A stretch of 64,000 nt of DNA from Bacillota bacterium. Lineage in GTDB: Bacteria > Bacillota > Dethiobacteria > DTU022. Position numbers and translations under genes: made by a program. The stretch spans positions 98,299 through 162,298 of the forward strand of contig JAUWPV010000001.1 of the NCBI GenBank assembly GCA_030611385.1, in the 5' to 3' direction. Every line of letters starts with the position of its first letter. The first letter of the stretch is position 1. Under the pieces are notes generated by a model. That model did not search any database and was not told the origin of the DNA. It was given only the letters and a program-made list of their open reading frames with translations. This document shows, piece by piece, positions 26,623-35,591 of this stretch.

Positions 26623-27492
26623 ATGAAAGTTGCTGATATCAGGAAAATCTGTGTTGTTGGTGCTGGTAATATGGGACACCAGATATCGATTCTGGCTGCG
26701 ATTTATGGTTATAAAGTTGGCTGTGTCGATGCCAGCCCGGAACAGCTTAAAAAAGCTGAGGATTTTATCGATAAATATTTACCAGCGCGGGTAGCCAAAG
26801 GCAAGCTTACTGCGGATCAGGCGACGTTGATACGTGGTAATCTTCACTTCACAACCAGTCTTGCTGAAGCTGCCCGGAATGCTGATTTTGCTGTTGAGGC
26901 GGCGACTGAAAAACTTGATTTGAAAAAAGAAATCTTTAAACAACTTGATCAACTGCTGCCTCCCCATGCCATACTTGTGACAAACAGCTCTTTCCTGGTT
27001 AGTTCGCTTCTGGCTGGAGTAACAAATCGACCGGAAAAAGTATGCAACATGCATTTTTTTAACCCCGCTCTGGTCATGAAGTGCGTAGAAGTAGTCAAAG
27101 GTCCCCATACTGCTGAAGAAACGGCACAGCTTACTGTGGAACTGGCCCGAAAACTGGGTAAAGAACCCGTCCTGCTCAACAAGGAAATCTACGGCTTCCT
27201 TGTTAACAGGGTTCTGGCTGCGATTAATAATGAGGCTCTTTTCCTACTCGAAGCCGGAGTAGCATCAGCTGAAGATATAGACAGTGCAGTGACCAATGCA
27301 CTGGGCCATCCACTTGGTCCCTTCCGCCTGATGGATCTCACCGGGATAGATCTCTCTTATCATATTACTATGGAGCGATATCAGGCTACTGGAAAAGCGG
27401 AAGATAAACCTTCACCGACTATTGTTGAAAAATATGTAAAAGGTGAATGGGGCCAGAAAACCGGGAAAGGATTTTATGAATACAAGGAATAA
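26623..27492 (+). CDS. 3-hydroxyacyl-CoA dehydrogenase
   Basis: This enzyme oxidises 3-hydroxyacyl-CoA with NAD, or runs in reverse in butyrate formation. The 289-residue protein has the N-terminal Rossmann CVVGAGNMGHQI, acidic CVDAS, a conserved ILVTNSSFL (in place of the usual TNTSS-like loop) and the catalytic His in NMHFFNP. The C-terminal domain includes YGFLVNRVLAAINNEA and GHPLGPFRLMDLTGIDL. ATG at 26623 is chosen because GGGGAGG lies eight bases upstream. No thiolase or enoyl-CoA hydratase gene is nearby, so whether it serves beta-oxidation or butyrate formation is open. Confidence 0.92.
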   Translation: MKVADIRKICVVGAGNMGHQISILAAIYGYKVGCVDASPEQLKKAEDFIDKYLPARVAKGKLTADQATLIRGNLHFTTSLAEAARNADFAVEAATEKLDLKKEIFKQLDQLLPPHAILVTNSSFLVSSLLAGVTNRPEKVCNMHFFNPALVMKCVEVVKGPHTAEETAQLTVELARKLGKEPVLLNKEIYGFLVNRVLAAINNEALFLLEAGVASAEDIDSAVTNALGHPLGPFRLMDLTGIDLSYHITMERYQATGKAEDKPSPTIVEKYVKGEWGQKTGKGFYEYKE

Positions 27493-27607
27493 CTGGTTTC
27501 CTAAACTTCTGTGAAATAAAATAGTTGGGTGAAAGGGCAGGATTACGGCGGCTTGTGTAGAATAGCGGATACAGTTTAATAGTGCTTGATTTACGGGAGG
27601 CTTGTCT

Positions 27608-27800
27608 TTGAAAGCGCTGCTTGTTGTCGACATGCTGGTTGATTTTATTGATCCGAAGGGATCTCTCTACATTGGACCGATCGCTGAAGATCTGATTCCT
27701 GAGATCAAATCGCGGCTTATAAAATACCGTTTATAAGGAAGATTATCATATTGCTTTGAAGAAAATGGAGAAAACGCTCGGGGTTAATCTTACCTGGCCG
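27608..27800 (+). pseudogene. internally deleted isochorismatase/nicotinamidase-family gene
   Basis: TTG at 27608, with GGGAGG upstream, opens a frame that reads KALLVVDMLVDFIDPKGSLY, the N-terminus of an isochorismatase-family hydrolase with its catalytic Asp region. The frame ends at 27736 after 42 codons. In another frame, 27738-27800 reads EDYHIALKKMEKTLGVNL, like the C-terminal helix of the same family. About 100 or more middle residues, including the catalytic Cys, are missing and the two parts are out of frame. It lies directly before a nicotinate phosphoribosyltransferase gene, so a lost nicotinamidase is the simplest reading. Confidence 0.75.
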
Positions 27801-27815
27801 GCCTGGAGGAATCAG

Positions 27816-28856
27816 ATGAAGACAACAGACTTTATAACGTTAAAAGATATCGCATCAATGGAGATCAGATCAGACGATCGCTTCTTTTCCGCCACAGGTC
27901 CTGAAATAGAACAGGGACTGACCAGTGACATTTATTTTGTGCGCACCAGAGATTTGCTTGATAAAATGGGGCTGGCCGACACTGAGGTTACCGCTGAAAT
28001 ATTTTCTTCCCGTGAAGGGGTTCTGGCTGGAATAGATGAAGCCATTTACCTGCTGCGCAATCGGGATCTTGAAATCTGGACGCTCCATGAAGGCGATGCA
28101 ATGGGTGACCGAGAAGTGGTCATGCGCATCCGGGGACGGTACAGTGACTTTGGTATCTTTGAGACTCCGTTGTTGGGTATATTGGCCAGTTCAAGCGGCT
28201 GGGCCACAGCAGCCAGAAGCTGTAAAGAGGCGGCAGCTGGTCGCAAGGTAATCTGCTATGGCGCAAGGCATCTCCATCCTGCAGTAGCGCCGGTCATGGA
28301 GCGTGCAGCGGTGATTGGTGGCGCAGATGCCTGCAGCTGCATTTTGGGAGCGCTGCTTCTCGGACGCTCACCGGTGGGAACGGTACCCCATGCAGCTTTT
28401 TTAATTGCCGGCGATACGGTCGAACTGGCTAAAGCCTATGACCAGTTTGTTCCACCAGATGCGCCGCGGATTATTCTTGTTGACACCTTTAAAGATGAAA
28501 CTGAAGAAGCTTTAAGGGTCGCTGAAGCTCTGGGCAAACACTTAAACGGGGTACGTCTCGATACTCCAGGTGAAAGAGGCGGCGTAACAACTGGCCTGGT
28601 AAGAGAAACTAGAGCCCGCCTTGACCAGGCAGGCTATAAGCATGTGCAGATCATAGTTTCGGGAGGTTTAGACCTCGAGCGGATTGCAAGCCTGGTCGAA
28701 GCAGGTGCTGATGTTTTTGGCGTAGGCAGTTATATTTCCCGTGCACCGGCAATTGATATGACTATGGATTTAAAAGAAGTGCGTGGCAAAGCGCTGGCTA
28801 AAAGAGGCCGTATACCGGGCATTACCATTAATGAACGCCTGGTAAAGATAAACTGA
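27816..28856 (+). CDS. nicotinate phosphoribosyltransferase, short form
   Basis: This enzyme makes nicotinate mononucleotide in NAD salvage. The 346-residue protein belongs to the short clostridial/archaeal form. Motifs include FFSATGPEIEQGLTSDIYFVRTRD, the His region YGARHLHPAVAPVMERAA, the barrel strand IILVDTFKDETEEAL, and the phosphate-binding end IIVSGGLDLERI and GVGSYISRAPAIDMTMDL. ATG at 27816 follows TGGAGGA. The upstream nicotinamidase-like gene is broken, so the cell may depend on nicotinate rather than nicotinamide, or another amidase elsewhere. Confidence 0.9.
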   Translation: MKTTDFITLKDIASMEIRSDDRFFSATGPEIEQGLTSDIYFVRTRDLLDKMGLADTEVTAEIFSSREGVLAGIDEAIYLLRNRDLEIWTLHEGDAMGDREVVMRIRGRYSDFGIFETPLLGILASSSGWATAARSCKEAAAGRKVICYGARHLHPAVAPVMERAAVIGGADACSCILGALLLGRSPVGTVPHAAFLIAGDTVELAKAYDQFVPPDAPRIILVDTFKDETEEALRVAEALGKHLNGVRLDTPGERGGVTTGLVRETRARLDQAGYKHVQIIVSGGLDLERIASLVEAGADVFGVGSYISRAPAIDMTMDLKEVRGKALAKRGRIPGITINERLVKIN

Positions 28857-28858
28857 AT

Positions 28859-29752
28859 ATGCGCAGAGTTTTAACTGTCAGGGCTCCCGCTAAAATTAAT
28901 TTAGGGCTGACTGTCCTCGGACGCCGGCCGGACGGATATCATGAGATTGAATCGGTCATGCAACAGGTATCTCTGGCTGATATTCTTTTATTTGAACCAT
29001 CGCCGATGAAAGGATTGTGTTTTCTCTGTACCGATCCGGATCTTTCCGGGTATGATAACCTGGTCTGTCAGGCTGCTAAATTGCTCGAAGAGCAAACTAA
29101 TGAACCTTTGCCAGGCGTCAGGATAACCCTGGTTAAAAGAATACCGGTCGAGGCAGGTTTGGCCGGTGGCAGCAGTGATGCCGCAGCGGTATTGCTTACA
29201 TTGAACAGTTATTGGCAGTTGGGGTTGTCAAAAACGGATTTGCTAAAAATTGGCGCTGCTTTGGGATCAGATGTGCCATTCTGCTTGCAGGGTGGAACTT
29301 CCCTGGTTCGGGGGCGGGGTGAAAAACTTGAGCAGCTCCCTCCGCTTCCTTTTTTTTGGGTGGTTCTGGCGCTACCTCACGGAGTTAAAATATCGACAGC
29401 GTTAGCTTATCGCTCTTTCGACTCAAGCCTGATCGGGAAGCCTTCGCTTATTCCCCTGCTAAAAGCAATCAGGTTAGAAAACAGAAAAGAGATAACCGAC
29501 TGGTTAAGCGGTGGTTTAACCAACACTCTTGAAACAGCGATTCTACCGGGTTCCGATTTACTGGGTAGCCTAAAAAAAAGGCTTCAGTTTCTTGGGCTTA
29601 AGCCGATTCTGTCCGGAAGCGGCCCAACGTTATTTATACTGACGGAAAATTATTCCCTGGCGCGCAGTGCTGCAAGAGCCGTTGAAAATGAAGGCGGCAG
29701 AGCCTACCTATGCTGGACACTGGCCGGGAGCAAGGAGTGGTCAAATGTTTGA
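28859..29752 (+). CDS. ispE: 4-diphosphocytidyl-2-C-methyl-D-erythritol kinase
   Basis: This GHMP kinase acts in the MEP isoprenoid pathway. The 297-residue protein starts RVLTVRAPAKINLGLTVLGRRPDGYHEIE and has the ATP loop PVEAGLAGGSSDAAAVL and the C-terminal ILSGSGPTLFIL. It follows the phosphoribosyltransferase gene by two bases and overlaps the next gene by eight bases. In Bacillus ispE is also in this block, before purR and glmU. Confidence 0.95.
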   Translation: MRRVLTVRAPAKINLGLTVLGRRPDGYHEIESVMQQVSLADILLFEPSPMKGLCFLCTDPDLSGYDNLVCQAAKLLEEQTNEPLPGVRITLVKRIPVEAGLAGGSSDAAAVLLTLNSYWQLGLSKTDLLKIGAALGSDVPFCLQGGTSLVRGRGEKLEQLPPLPFFWVVLALPHGVKISTALAYRSFDSSLIGKPSLIPLLKAIRLENRKEITDWLSGGLTNTLETAILPGSDLLGSLKKRLQFLGLKPILSGSGPTLFILTENYSLARSAARAVENEGGRAYLCWTLAGSKEWSNV

Positions 29753-30497
29753 TGCTGTTGTTATGGCCGGTGGAGGAAAACCGGAGCCGTTAACCGAGTT
29801 GGAGGGTGTATCCAATAAAGCTTTTATTATGTTGCACGGCAGGCCACTTCTTGCCTATATTTTGCAAGCGCTTCGGGAAGCGCCATCAGTTGATCGTGTT
29901 GTGGTGGTTGGCCCAAAAAGTGAACTTGAGATGCTGCGCCAGGAGGGTTATGATTTCGAGATTGTACCGGAAAAGGAAAGTATGCTTGATAACGTGGCTG
30001 CCTGCTTTGAATCTGCAGATCAAAACCGTCTTTGCCTCGTTGTCAGTGGTGACATTCCCCTGCTTGATGCCGGGGTTATTGAAGAATTTTTAAAATTATG
30101 TGCTCCATATAATCATGATTTTTATTATCCCATCCTGAACCGCGAGACATGTCAACTTCGTTTTCCGGAAACAGAGCGCACCTATGTCCGCCTGAAAGAA
30201 GGGCATATAACCGGCGGAAATATAGGCCTGATTAATACTGGCTGGTTCCTCAGCAATCGTGACCGCCTGGAGATGTTTATCTCTTACCGGAAAAAACCGC
30301 TGAAACTGCTGCGGATTTTACCGCTTTCTTTAATCATCAAGTATCTGTTGAAAAGACTTTCTGTAACCGATCTGGAGCGCTCTATCTCCCGGCTGCTCTG
30401 TTTCAAAGCCCGGGCAGTTCCCTGTGATTGCGTTGAAATTGGTATTGATGTAGATAAAATCAGCGATCTTGAATTGGTCAGAAAAACTTTACAATGA
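29745..30497 (+). CDS. MobA-like NTP transferase
   Basis: This is a 250-residue protein with a nucleotidyltransferase fold. The N-terminal nucleotide loop reads AVVMAGGGKPEPLTELEGVSNKAFIML. A glycine-rich loop and Lys (GVSNKAF) replace the usual GxGTRM pattern, and VVSGDIPLLD supplies the metal-binding Asp. The substrate is unknown. ATG at 29745 is chosen because AAGGAG lies ten bases upstream and the loop follows right after. It lies between ispE and glmU, a position used by a related gene in some clostridia. Confidence 0.8.
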   Translation: MFDAVVMAGGGKPEPLTELEGVSNKAFIMLHGRPLLAYILQALREAPSVDRVVVVGPKSELEMLRQEGYDFEIVPEKESMLDNVAACFESADQNRLCLVVSGDIPLLDAGVIEEFLKLCAPYNHDFYYPILNRETCQLRFPETERTYVRLKEGHITGGNIGLINTGWFLSNRDRLEMFISYRKKPLKLLRILPLSLIIKYLLKRLSVTDLERSISRLLCFKARAVPCDCVEIGIDVDKISDLELVRKTLQ

Positions 30498-30528
30498 CAG
30501 TAGATAAGTTTTTGCAGGAGGGCAATTA

Positions 30529-31536
30529 ATGGCTCAGTTGTATGCTGTTGTGTTAGCGGCAGGAGAAGGCAAAAGAATGCGCTCAAAGCTGCCCAAAGTT
30601 CTTCATCCCCTTTGCGGCAGGCCGATGCTCAGTTACATTCTGGAAAGTGCTGCTGAACTGACAGACCATATTCTGGTTGTTGTTGGTCACGGCGCTTTCC
30701 AGATCAAGGCTGTTTTCGGCGAAAAACGGCATTATGTTTTACAAAAAAAGCTATTGGGCACAGGACACGCTGTAATGCAGGCTTTAAAAGATTTGCCGCC
30801 GGAGGGGGCACTGCTGGTGTTGTGCGGAGATACTCCGCTTCTGGAAGCCGGGCATTTGCATAAGCTGCTGGATCACCATGAACGGAAAACCGTTAAGGTG
30901 TTGACAACCATTCTGCCGGATCCTACAGGGTATGGGAGGATTATTCGAGGTCCAAACAATCTGATCGAAAGGATTGTAGAAGAAAGAGATGCGTCAGCCC
31001 GGGAAAGAGAAATCTGCGAGATCAACACCGGTACATACTTTTTTGATCTTGGGTTACTTAATCACTACCTGCCTCTCCTAACGACTGAGAATGCGCAGAG
31101 AGAATATTATTTAACCGATATTATTGCTTTAATGAGTCAGGATGGCCATAAGGTCGGAGCATATCTGATTGATGATTACCGGGTAAGTTTGGGTATTAAT
31201 AACCGCATTCAGCTGGCAGAAGCAGGATCACTGATGCGAAAACGAATTAATCAATCCCTGATGTTGAAAGGGGTGACCATTGTGGATCCTGATTCAGCCT
31301 ACATCGATTATGATGTCCAAATTGGTCCCGATACTGAGATCAGACCAAATTGTGTTCTGGAGAGCGGGACTACAATCGGCTCGGGATGCCAAATTGGTCC
31401 AAATACGCACCTTCGCCAGGCTGTGATCAAAGATCTTGCCGTCGTTCAGCATTCGGTCATTATCGGTAACACTATTGAGCGTGAGCAGAAAATAGGCCCT
31501 TTTGCGTATAGCAGGTTTGGAAAAATGGAAAAGTAA
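30529..31536 (+). CDS. glmU: GlmU, truncated: uridyltransferase domain without acetyltransferase site
   Basis: GlmU makes UDP-GlcNAc from glucosamine-1-phosphate in two steps. This 335-residue protein has a whole N-terminal uridyltransferase domain (AVVLAAGEGKRMRSKLPKVLH, GTGHAVMQA, CGDTPLL, EINTGTYFF, NAQREYYLTD). The left-handed beta helix begins near 250 (GVTIVDPDSAYIDYDVQIG) but stops after IGPFAYSRFGK. Full GlmU is about 450-460 residues. The missing part holds the acetyltransferase residues (in E. coli about 333-392). I see no continuation in any downstream frame. The next gene, prs, is where it should be. Confidence 0.85.
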   Translation: MAQLYAVVLAAGEGKRMRSKLPKVLHPLCGRPMLSYILESAAELTDHILVVVGHGAFQIKAVFGEKRHYVLQKKLLGTGHAVMQALKDLPPEGALLVLCGDTPLLEAGHLHKLLDHHERKTVKVLTTILPDPTGYGRIIRGPNNLIERIVEERDASAREREICEINTGTYFFDLGLLNHYLPLLTTENAQREYYLTDIIALMSQDGHKVGAYLIDDYRVSLGINNRIQLAEAGSLMRKRINQSLMLKGVTIVDPDSAYIDYDVQIGPDTEIRPNCVLESGTTIGSGCQIGPNTHLRQAVIKDLAVVQHSVIIGNTIEREQKIGPFAYSRFGKMEK

Positions 31537-31607
31537 GTATTAAAGAATTATGGTTTTTACAAAAGAAAATAACTGTCCGGCAGGAAAAGCAGAACCAGGA
31601 AGAGAAC

Positions 31608-31628
31608 AAAACAGGCGGTCTGTTTTTT
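31608..31628 (+). terminator. possible terminator after glmU
   Basis: A short stem AAAACAG / CTGTTTT with loop GCGGT is followed by T residues. The stem is weak; partial read-through to prs is likely. Confidence 0.5.
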
Positions 31629-31694
31629 TATTGTCTGTTTAAGCTGGCCGGGCTAGGTAATAATTTGCATAGAGCATCAATGGGAGGGCTAAAG

Positions 31695-32651
31695 TTGGTA
31701 AATGGAGAAGAACTGAAGATATTTTGCGGCAGCGCAAATCGGGGTTTAGCTGAGGAGATTGCTGATCATATCGGTGTTCCCCTGGGCGATTGCGAGGTCA
31801 ATCGTTTTAGTGATGGGGAAATAGCAATCAGCATCGGGGAAAGTGTTCGTGGTACTAATTCTTTTCTGATTCAACCGCTTTGCGGCCCGATCAATGAGAG
31901 TATTATGGAGCTGCTGATTATTATTGATGCACTCAGGCGGGCTTCGGTCAAATCGGTCAATGCGGTTATCCCCTATTATGCGTACGCCCGACAGGATCGC
32001 AAAACTAAGGCCCGTGATCCGATTACTGCCAAACTGCTGGCTGATCTGATCACGGCAGCCGGTGCTAACCGGGTTGTAGCCATGGATTTGCATGCCGGGC
32101 AGATCCAGGGCTTTTTTAATATCCCTCTCGATCACCTGACCGCTTTACCAATACTGGCCAAGTATATTAAGCAGAAGGAGATTAAAAACGGAGTCGTTGT
32201 TTCTCCCGATCTGGGTGGAGTAACCAGAGCGCGTGATCTTGCTAACCGCCTGGGCATGCCGATCGCCATTATCGACAAAAAGCGCCCAGCTCCCAACAAA
32301 GCTGAGATCATGCATATTATCGGTGATGTTGAAGGTAAAACAGCGATCTTTATTGACGATATGATCGATACAGCCGGAACGATAACACTGGGAGCAGAGG
32401 CGCTGATCAGGGAAGGAGCGCAGGATGTGTATGCCTGTTGCACTCATCCGGTTTTTTCCGATTCGGCGTTTAAGCGCTTAAGCGAATCATGTATAACTGA
32501 AGTGATCTATACAAATACTATTCCGGTTGATGAAGGATCATTAAAGGGACTGCGGGGGAACTGTTTTAAAGAGCTTTCAGTAGCCCCGCTGATTGGTGAA
32601 GCTATTATGCGCATTCAAAATAAAGTTTCTGTAAGTGCACTTTTTGATTGA
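31695..32651 (+). CDS. prs: ribose-phosphate pyrophosphokinase
   Basis: This enzyme makes PRPP from ribose-5-phosphate and ATP. The 318-residue protein has EELKIFCGSANRGLAEEIADHIG, the ATP loop YYAYARQDRKTKARDPI, the catalytic flexible loop region IIDKKRPAPNKAE and the PRPP-binding loop IFIDDMIDTAGTI. TTG at 31695 is chosen because GGGAGGG lies seven bases upstream. It lies between glmU and ctc, as in Bacillus. Confidence 0.95.
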   Translation: MVNGEELKIFCGSANRGLAEEIADHIGVPLGDCEVNRFSDGEIAISIGESVRGTNSFLIQPLCGPINESIMELLIIIDALRRASVKSVNAVIPYYAYARQDRKTKARDPITAKLLADLITAAGANRVVAMDLHAGQIQGFFNIPLDHLTALPILAKYIKQKEIKNGVVVSPDLGGVTRARDLANRLGMPIAIIDKKRPAPNKAEIMHIIGDVEGKTAIFIDDMIDTAGTITLGAEALIREGAQDVYACCTHPVFSDSAFKRLSESCITEVIYTNTIPVDEGSLKGLRGNCFKELSVAPLIGEAIMRIQNKVSVSALFD

Positions 32652-32652
32652 G

Positions 32653-32681
32653 TTGATCTTCACCGCTTCCTGAAGTATACT
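32653..32681 (+). promoter_or_regulatory. sigma-A promoter of ctc
   Basis: TTGATC, 17 bases, TATACT, just after the prs stop. In Bacillus ctc is sigma-B controlled; no sigma-B-like site is seen here. Confidence 0.65.
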
Positions 32682-32704
32682 ATTGCAGAAGGAGGCTGGA
32701 ATGA

Positions 32705-33382
32705 ATGGATCGAATGGTTTTAGAAGCACAAACTCGTCCGGCAATGACCAAGGGGAAGCGTAACCAGTTGCGTAATGACAATAAGGTCCCGGCGGTTCTA
32801 TACGGCAGAGGTGAAGATAATTTACCCCTTGCTGTAGATGGACGCACCTTAAGGCAGGTTTTAATTACCGGAGGAAGTAACGTTCTTGTTGATCTCGCGG
32901 TAAAGGCAAAAGGGAAAAAAACACGTCAGGAAACAGTGATGTTCAAAGAGATTCAGCGGGACATCCTCTATCAGGAGAGTATTTTGCACGTTGACTTTAT
33001 CCGCATCTCAATGACCGATAAGATCGAGGTATCTGTACATCTGAACTTTATTGGGGAACCGGTTGGCGCAGTAGCAGGTGGTGTGTTGTCGATGGTTAAC
33101 CGTGAGGTTTCCGTTAAATGCTTACCCGGCGACATTCCCGAACAATTCGACTTAGATATCTCGGGTTTGAACATAGGTGATAGCATTTCCGTCGAAAGCC
33201 TTGTTCTCGAGGAGGATATTGAATTGATTACTCCTCTGGATACTACGCTGGCTCAGGTTCTGGCGCCAATTGCCGAAGAAGTAATTGAACCGGCTGCCGA
33301 AGAACTTGAAGAAGGCGAAGAAGCTGTCTCTGAAGAAGCAACTGAAGAAACACAGGCGACCGAGAAAGAGACAAAGGAATAA
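32705..33382 (+). CDS. ctc: ribosomal protein L25/general stress protein Ctc
   Basis: This protein binds 5S rRNA. The 225-residue protein has the N-terminal L25 domain (about 1-95; NQLRNDNKVPAVLYGRGEDN) and the C-terminal TL5-like domain (about 100-185; VHLNFIGEPVGAVAGGVLSM). A long acidic tail of about 40 residues rich in Glu follows. This two-domain form is usual in Firmicutes. ATG at 32705 follows AAGGAGG. Confidence 0.94.
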   Translation: MDRMVLEAQTRPAMTKGKRNQLRNDNKVPAVLYGRGEDNLPLAVDGRTLRQVLITGGSNVLVDLAVKAKGKKTRQETVMFKEIQRDILYQESILHVDFIRISMTDKIEVSVHLNFIGEPVGAVAGGVLSMVNREVSVKCLPGDIPEQFDLDISGLNIGDSISVESLVLEEDIELITPLDTTLAQVLAPIAEEVIEPAAEELEEGEEAVSEEATEETQATEKETKE

Positions 33383-33407
33383 GGGTAGTAATAAGGAGTT
33401 ATTTTGT

Positions 33408-33439
33408 GATGCCCCTTCTCGGAGGGGTATCGATTTTTT
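33408..33439 (+). terminator. rho-independent terminator of ctc
   Basis: The stem GATGCCCCT / AGGGGTATC (one G-T pair) has a six-base loop and ends GATTTTTT. Confidence 0.8.
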
Positions 33440-33468
33440 AAGGTATGTTGTCACATGGGAGTGGTTAA

Positions 33469-34047
33469 ATGCACCTTATTGTCGGTCTCGGCAACCCCGG
33501 AAGAGAATATGCCGGCAGCAGACACAACCTCGGATTTCAGGTGGTGGAAGCACTTTCACGCCGCTTAAAGGCCGCAAAACCGATCCAGAAGCACTGGTCT
33601 TTGTGTGCCGTTGCCGATTATAAGGGAAAACAGGTTATGCTTGCCCAACCGCTTACCTATATGAACCTCAGTGGCCGTGCTGTTATTGAGTTAATGCGCA
33701 ATAACAATGTTGATCTTCTTAATCTGCTGTTTGTTTACGACGATCTGGATCTGCCACAGGGTTCAATCCGCATGCGTAAAAAAGGAGGAAGCGCCGGGCA
33801 CCGGGGTATTCAATCGATTATCGATACCCTTGGTTCCGCTGATTTTCCACGCCTGCGTATCGGTATCGGAAAACCGCCTGATGGTATGGAAGGTAGCGAT
33901 TATGTCCTTCAAGTTATTGATCCCGGGGAATTGGTTTTGATCAACGAAGCTTTAAACAAAGCAGTAGAAGCAATCCTTCTATTTGTAGATGAAGGATTGG
34001 AAGCAGCAATGAATAATTTTAACCAGGGATTGCTCTCTTCCGACTAA
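33469..34047 (+). CDS. pth: peptidyl-tRNA hydrolase
   Basis: This enzyme frees tRNA from peptidyl-tRNA dropped by the ribosome. The 192-residue protein starts HLIVGLGNPGREYAGSRHNLGFQVVE with the catalytic His and Asn. Further motifs are PLTYMNLSGRAV, the conserved Asp in VYDDLDLPQGSIRMRKKGG and SAGHRGIQSIIDTLG. It ends four bases into the convergent sigma-54 activator gene. In Bacillus the next genes are fin and mfd; here a 5.5-kb minus-strand operon lies between pth and mfd. Confidence 0.95.
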   Translation: MHLIVGLGNPGREYAGSRHNLGFQVVEALSRRLKAAKPIQKHWSLCAVADYKGKQVMLAQPLTYMNLSGRAVIELMRNNNVDLLNLLFVYDDLDLPQGSIRMRKKGGSAGHRGIQSIIDTLGSADFPRLRIGIGKPPDGMEGSDYVLQVIDPGELVLINEALNKAVEAILLFVDEGLEAAMNNFNQGLLSSD

Positions 34048-35549
34048 TCCGGCACTGTAGGTTTGCGAGTTTTTTGCAGGTGATAACGCAGGGCCCGGGG
34101 AGTAATGAATAGAAGGCGGGCAGCTTGAACCTGGTTATTGTAGGTATCTTCCAAGGCGTTTTCGATGATTTTAGTGATCAGTGAATCGCGCCATTGACCG
34201 ATCTCTTTGCTGAACTGTTCAAAATTGAATCCTTCCCTGATATTAATTACCTCGAAGAGGGTTTGCTCAAAACGATTAAGCAGATCGGTCAGTTTTGCTG
34301 CTTCTCCGGTAACTTGTGAAAAAAGAATTCTATGATCGGGGTTTAAAGCGTCATAATCATCTGTGTTTGTCGGTATTTCAGTATTATCTTTGCGAATTCT
34401 ATCCGGAAGATCCTCAATATCAATTTGATCTCCTTTGCTCAATAGGAGTACCCGGGCGACCGTGTTTGAAAGCTCCCGGATATTACCCGGCCATTCATGC
34501 CGTTTGATCAAGAGCATGGCCTGGTCTGTAAACCGTTTGATAGGAATCTTTTTGGCAGCAGATTCTTTTTTCAGGAAATAATCGACAAACAATTCAATAT
34601 CTTCGAGTCGCTGCCTTAAAGGGGGAATTTGCAGCGAAGCGACATCCAGTCGATAGAATAGATCTTCCCGGAACTTGTTGGCGGCCACTTTATCGGCAAG
34701 ATTAGTGTTTGTAGCGGTAATAATGCGCACGTCCACCTTACACATTTCCTCACCACCAACTCGCAGGAATTCACCTGTCTCCAAAACGCGCAGCAGTTTA
34801 ATCTGACTAGCCTGACTGGCTGAGTCGATCTCATCCAGAAACAGGGTAGCCTTGTGAGCCATTTCGAAAATCCCTTTTTTCTTGTGACTGGCTCCGGTAA
34901 AAGAACCTTTTTCATGGCCGAATAGTTCGCTTTCCAGTAGGGTTTCGGTAAAAGCCCCGCAGTTAAATGCCAGAAAAGGGCGGTCACAGCGGTGGCTTAC
35001 GGAATGAAGATAGCGGGCCAATACCTCTTTGCCGGTTCCTGTCTCACCTTGGATCAGGACAGTTATATTTTTTTTAGCAATTTTCTGGGCGGCGGAAACC
35101 AAACTGATCATCTTTTGGTTGCGTCCAATCAAAAAACCAAGTTCTTGTTGAGCCAAAGATAGTTCTTCTGTTTCAGCCTTAACGTTTAGAGATCGATCGA
35201 GCAGCAGCTCCATTTCATTAATATCAACAAACGGTTTTTCCACATAATCGAAAGCGCCCAACTGGATAGCTTCAACGGCGGATTTGACCGTTGAATACCC
35301 GGTGATGATAATAACTTCACACTCGGGCTGCACACTTTTGATCTCTTTTAATATATCCAGTCCGTTGGCATCAGGAAGTTTCAGGTCAACCAGAGCAGTA
35401 GCAAAGGTATAATTCGTTAGTTTTTCAGAAGCTTCCGCACCAGTATTAGCGGTAACGGCTTTATACCCTTTTTGTCTCAGGAGATAGCTAAAAAAATTAC
35501 AAACTTCTTGTTCGTCATCAACAACCAGAAAAACGGCCTCTTTAAGCAT
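34044..35549 (-). CDS. NtrC-family sigma-54-dependent response regulator
   Basis: This 501-residue activator is predicted to open sigma-54 promoters when phosphorylated. Receiver domain: acidic pair DDE near 11-13, phospho-acceptor Asp55 in TALVDLKLP, and a switch Lys in YVEKPF. AAA+ domain: Walker A GETGTGKE, the sigma-54 contact loop as GSFTGA (a usual variant of GAFTGA), Walker B ATLFLDEID and an Arg finger in RLDVASLQIPPLRQR. The C-terminal Fis-type helix-turn-helix is NNQVQAARLLFITPRALRYHL. ATG at 35549 is chosen because GGAGGAAG lies just upstream. It is last in the operon and 42 bases after the kinase, its likely partner. Confidence 0.93.
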   Translation of the reverse strand: MLKEAVFLVVDDEQEVCNFFSYLLRQKGYKAVTANTGAEASEKLTNYTFATALVDLKLPDANGLDILKEIKSVQPECEVIIITGYSTVKSAVEAIQLGAFDYVEKPFVDINEMELLLDRSLNVKAETEELSLAQQELGFLIGRNQKMISLVSAAQKIAKKNITVLIQGETGTGKEVLARYLHSVSHRCDRPFLAFNCGAFTETLLESELFGHEKGSFTGASHKKKGIFEMAHKATLFLDEIDSASQASQIKLLRVLETGEFLRVGGEEMCKVDVRIITATNTNLADKVAANKFREDLFYRLDVASLQIPPLRQRLEDIELFVDYFLKKESAAKKIPIKRFTDQAMLLIKRHEWPGNIRELSNTVARVLLLSKGDQIDIEDLPDRIRKDNTEIPTNTDDYDALNPDHRILFSQVTGEAAKLTDLLNRFEQTLFEVINIREGFNFEQFSKEIGQWRDSLITKIIENALEDTYNNQVQAARLLFITPRALRYHLQKTRKPTVPD

Positions 35550-35591
35550 GATCTCTTCCTCCAACCAAATAATTTCCAGGCTTAAAACCGG

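Noticed and set aside
31537-31660. A frameshifted remainder of GlmU after the stop
   Set aside because: No frame shows left-handed beta-helix hexapeptides or the NYDG-type acetyltransferase motif.
33409-33441. A 10-codon frame (MPLLGGVSIF) with an AAGGAG site between ctc and pth
   Set aside because: It lies inside the ctc terminator hairpin; no coding support beyond the ribosome-like site.
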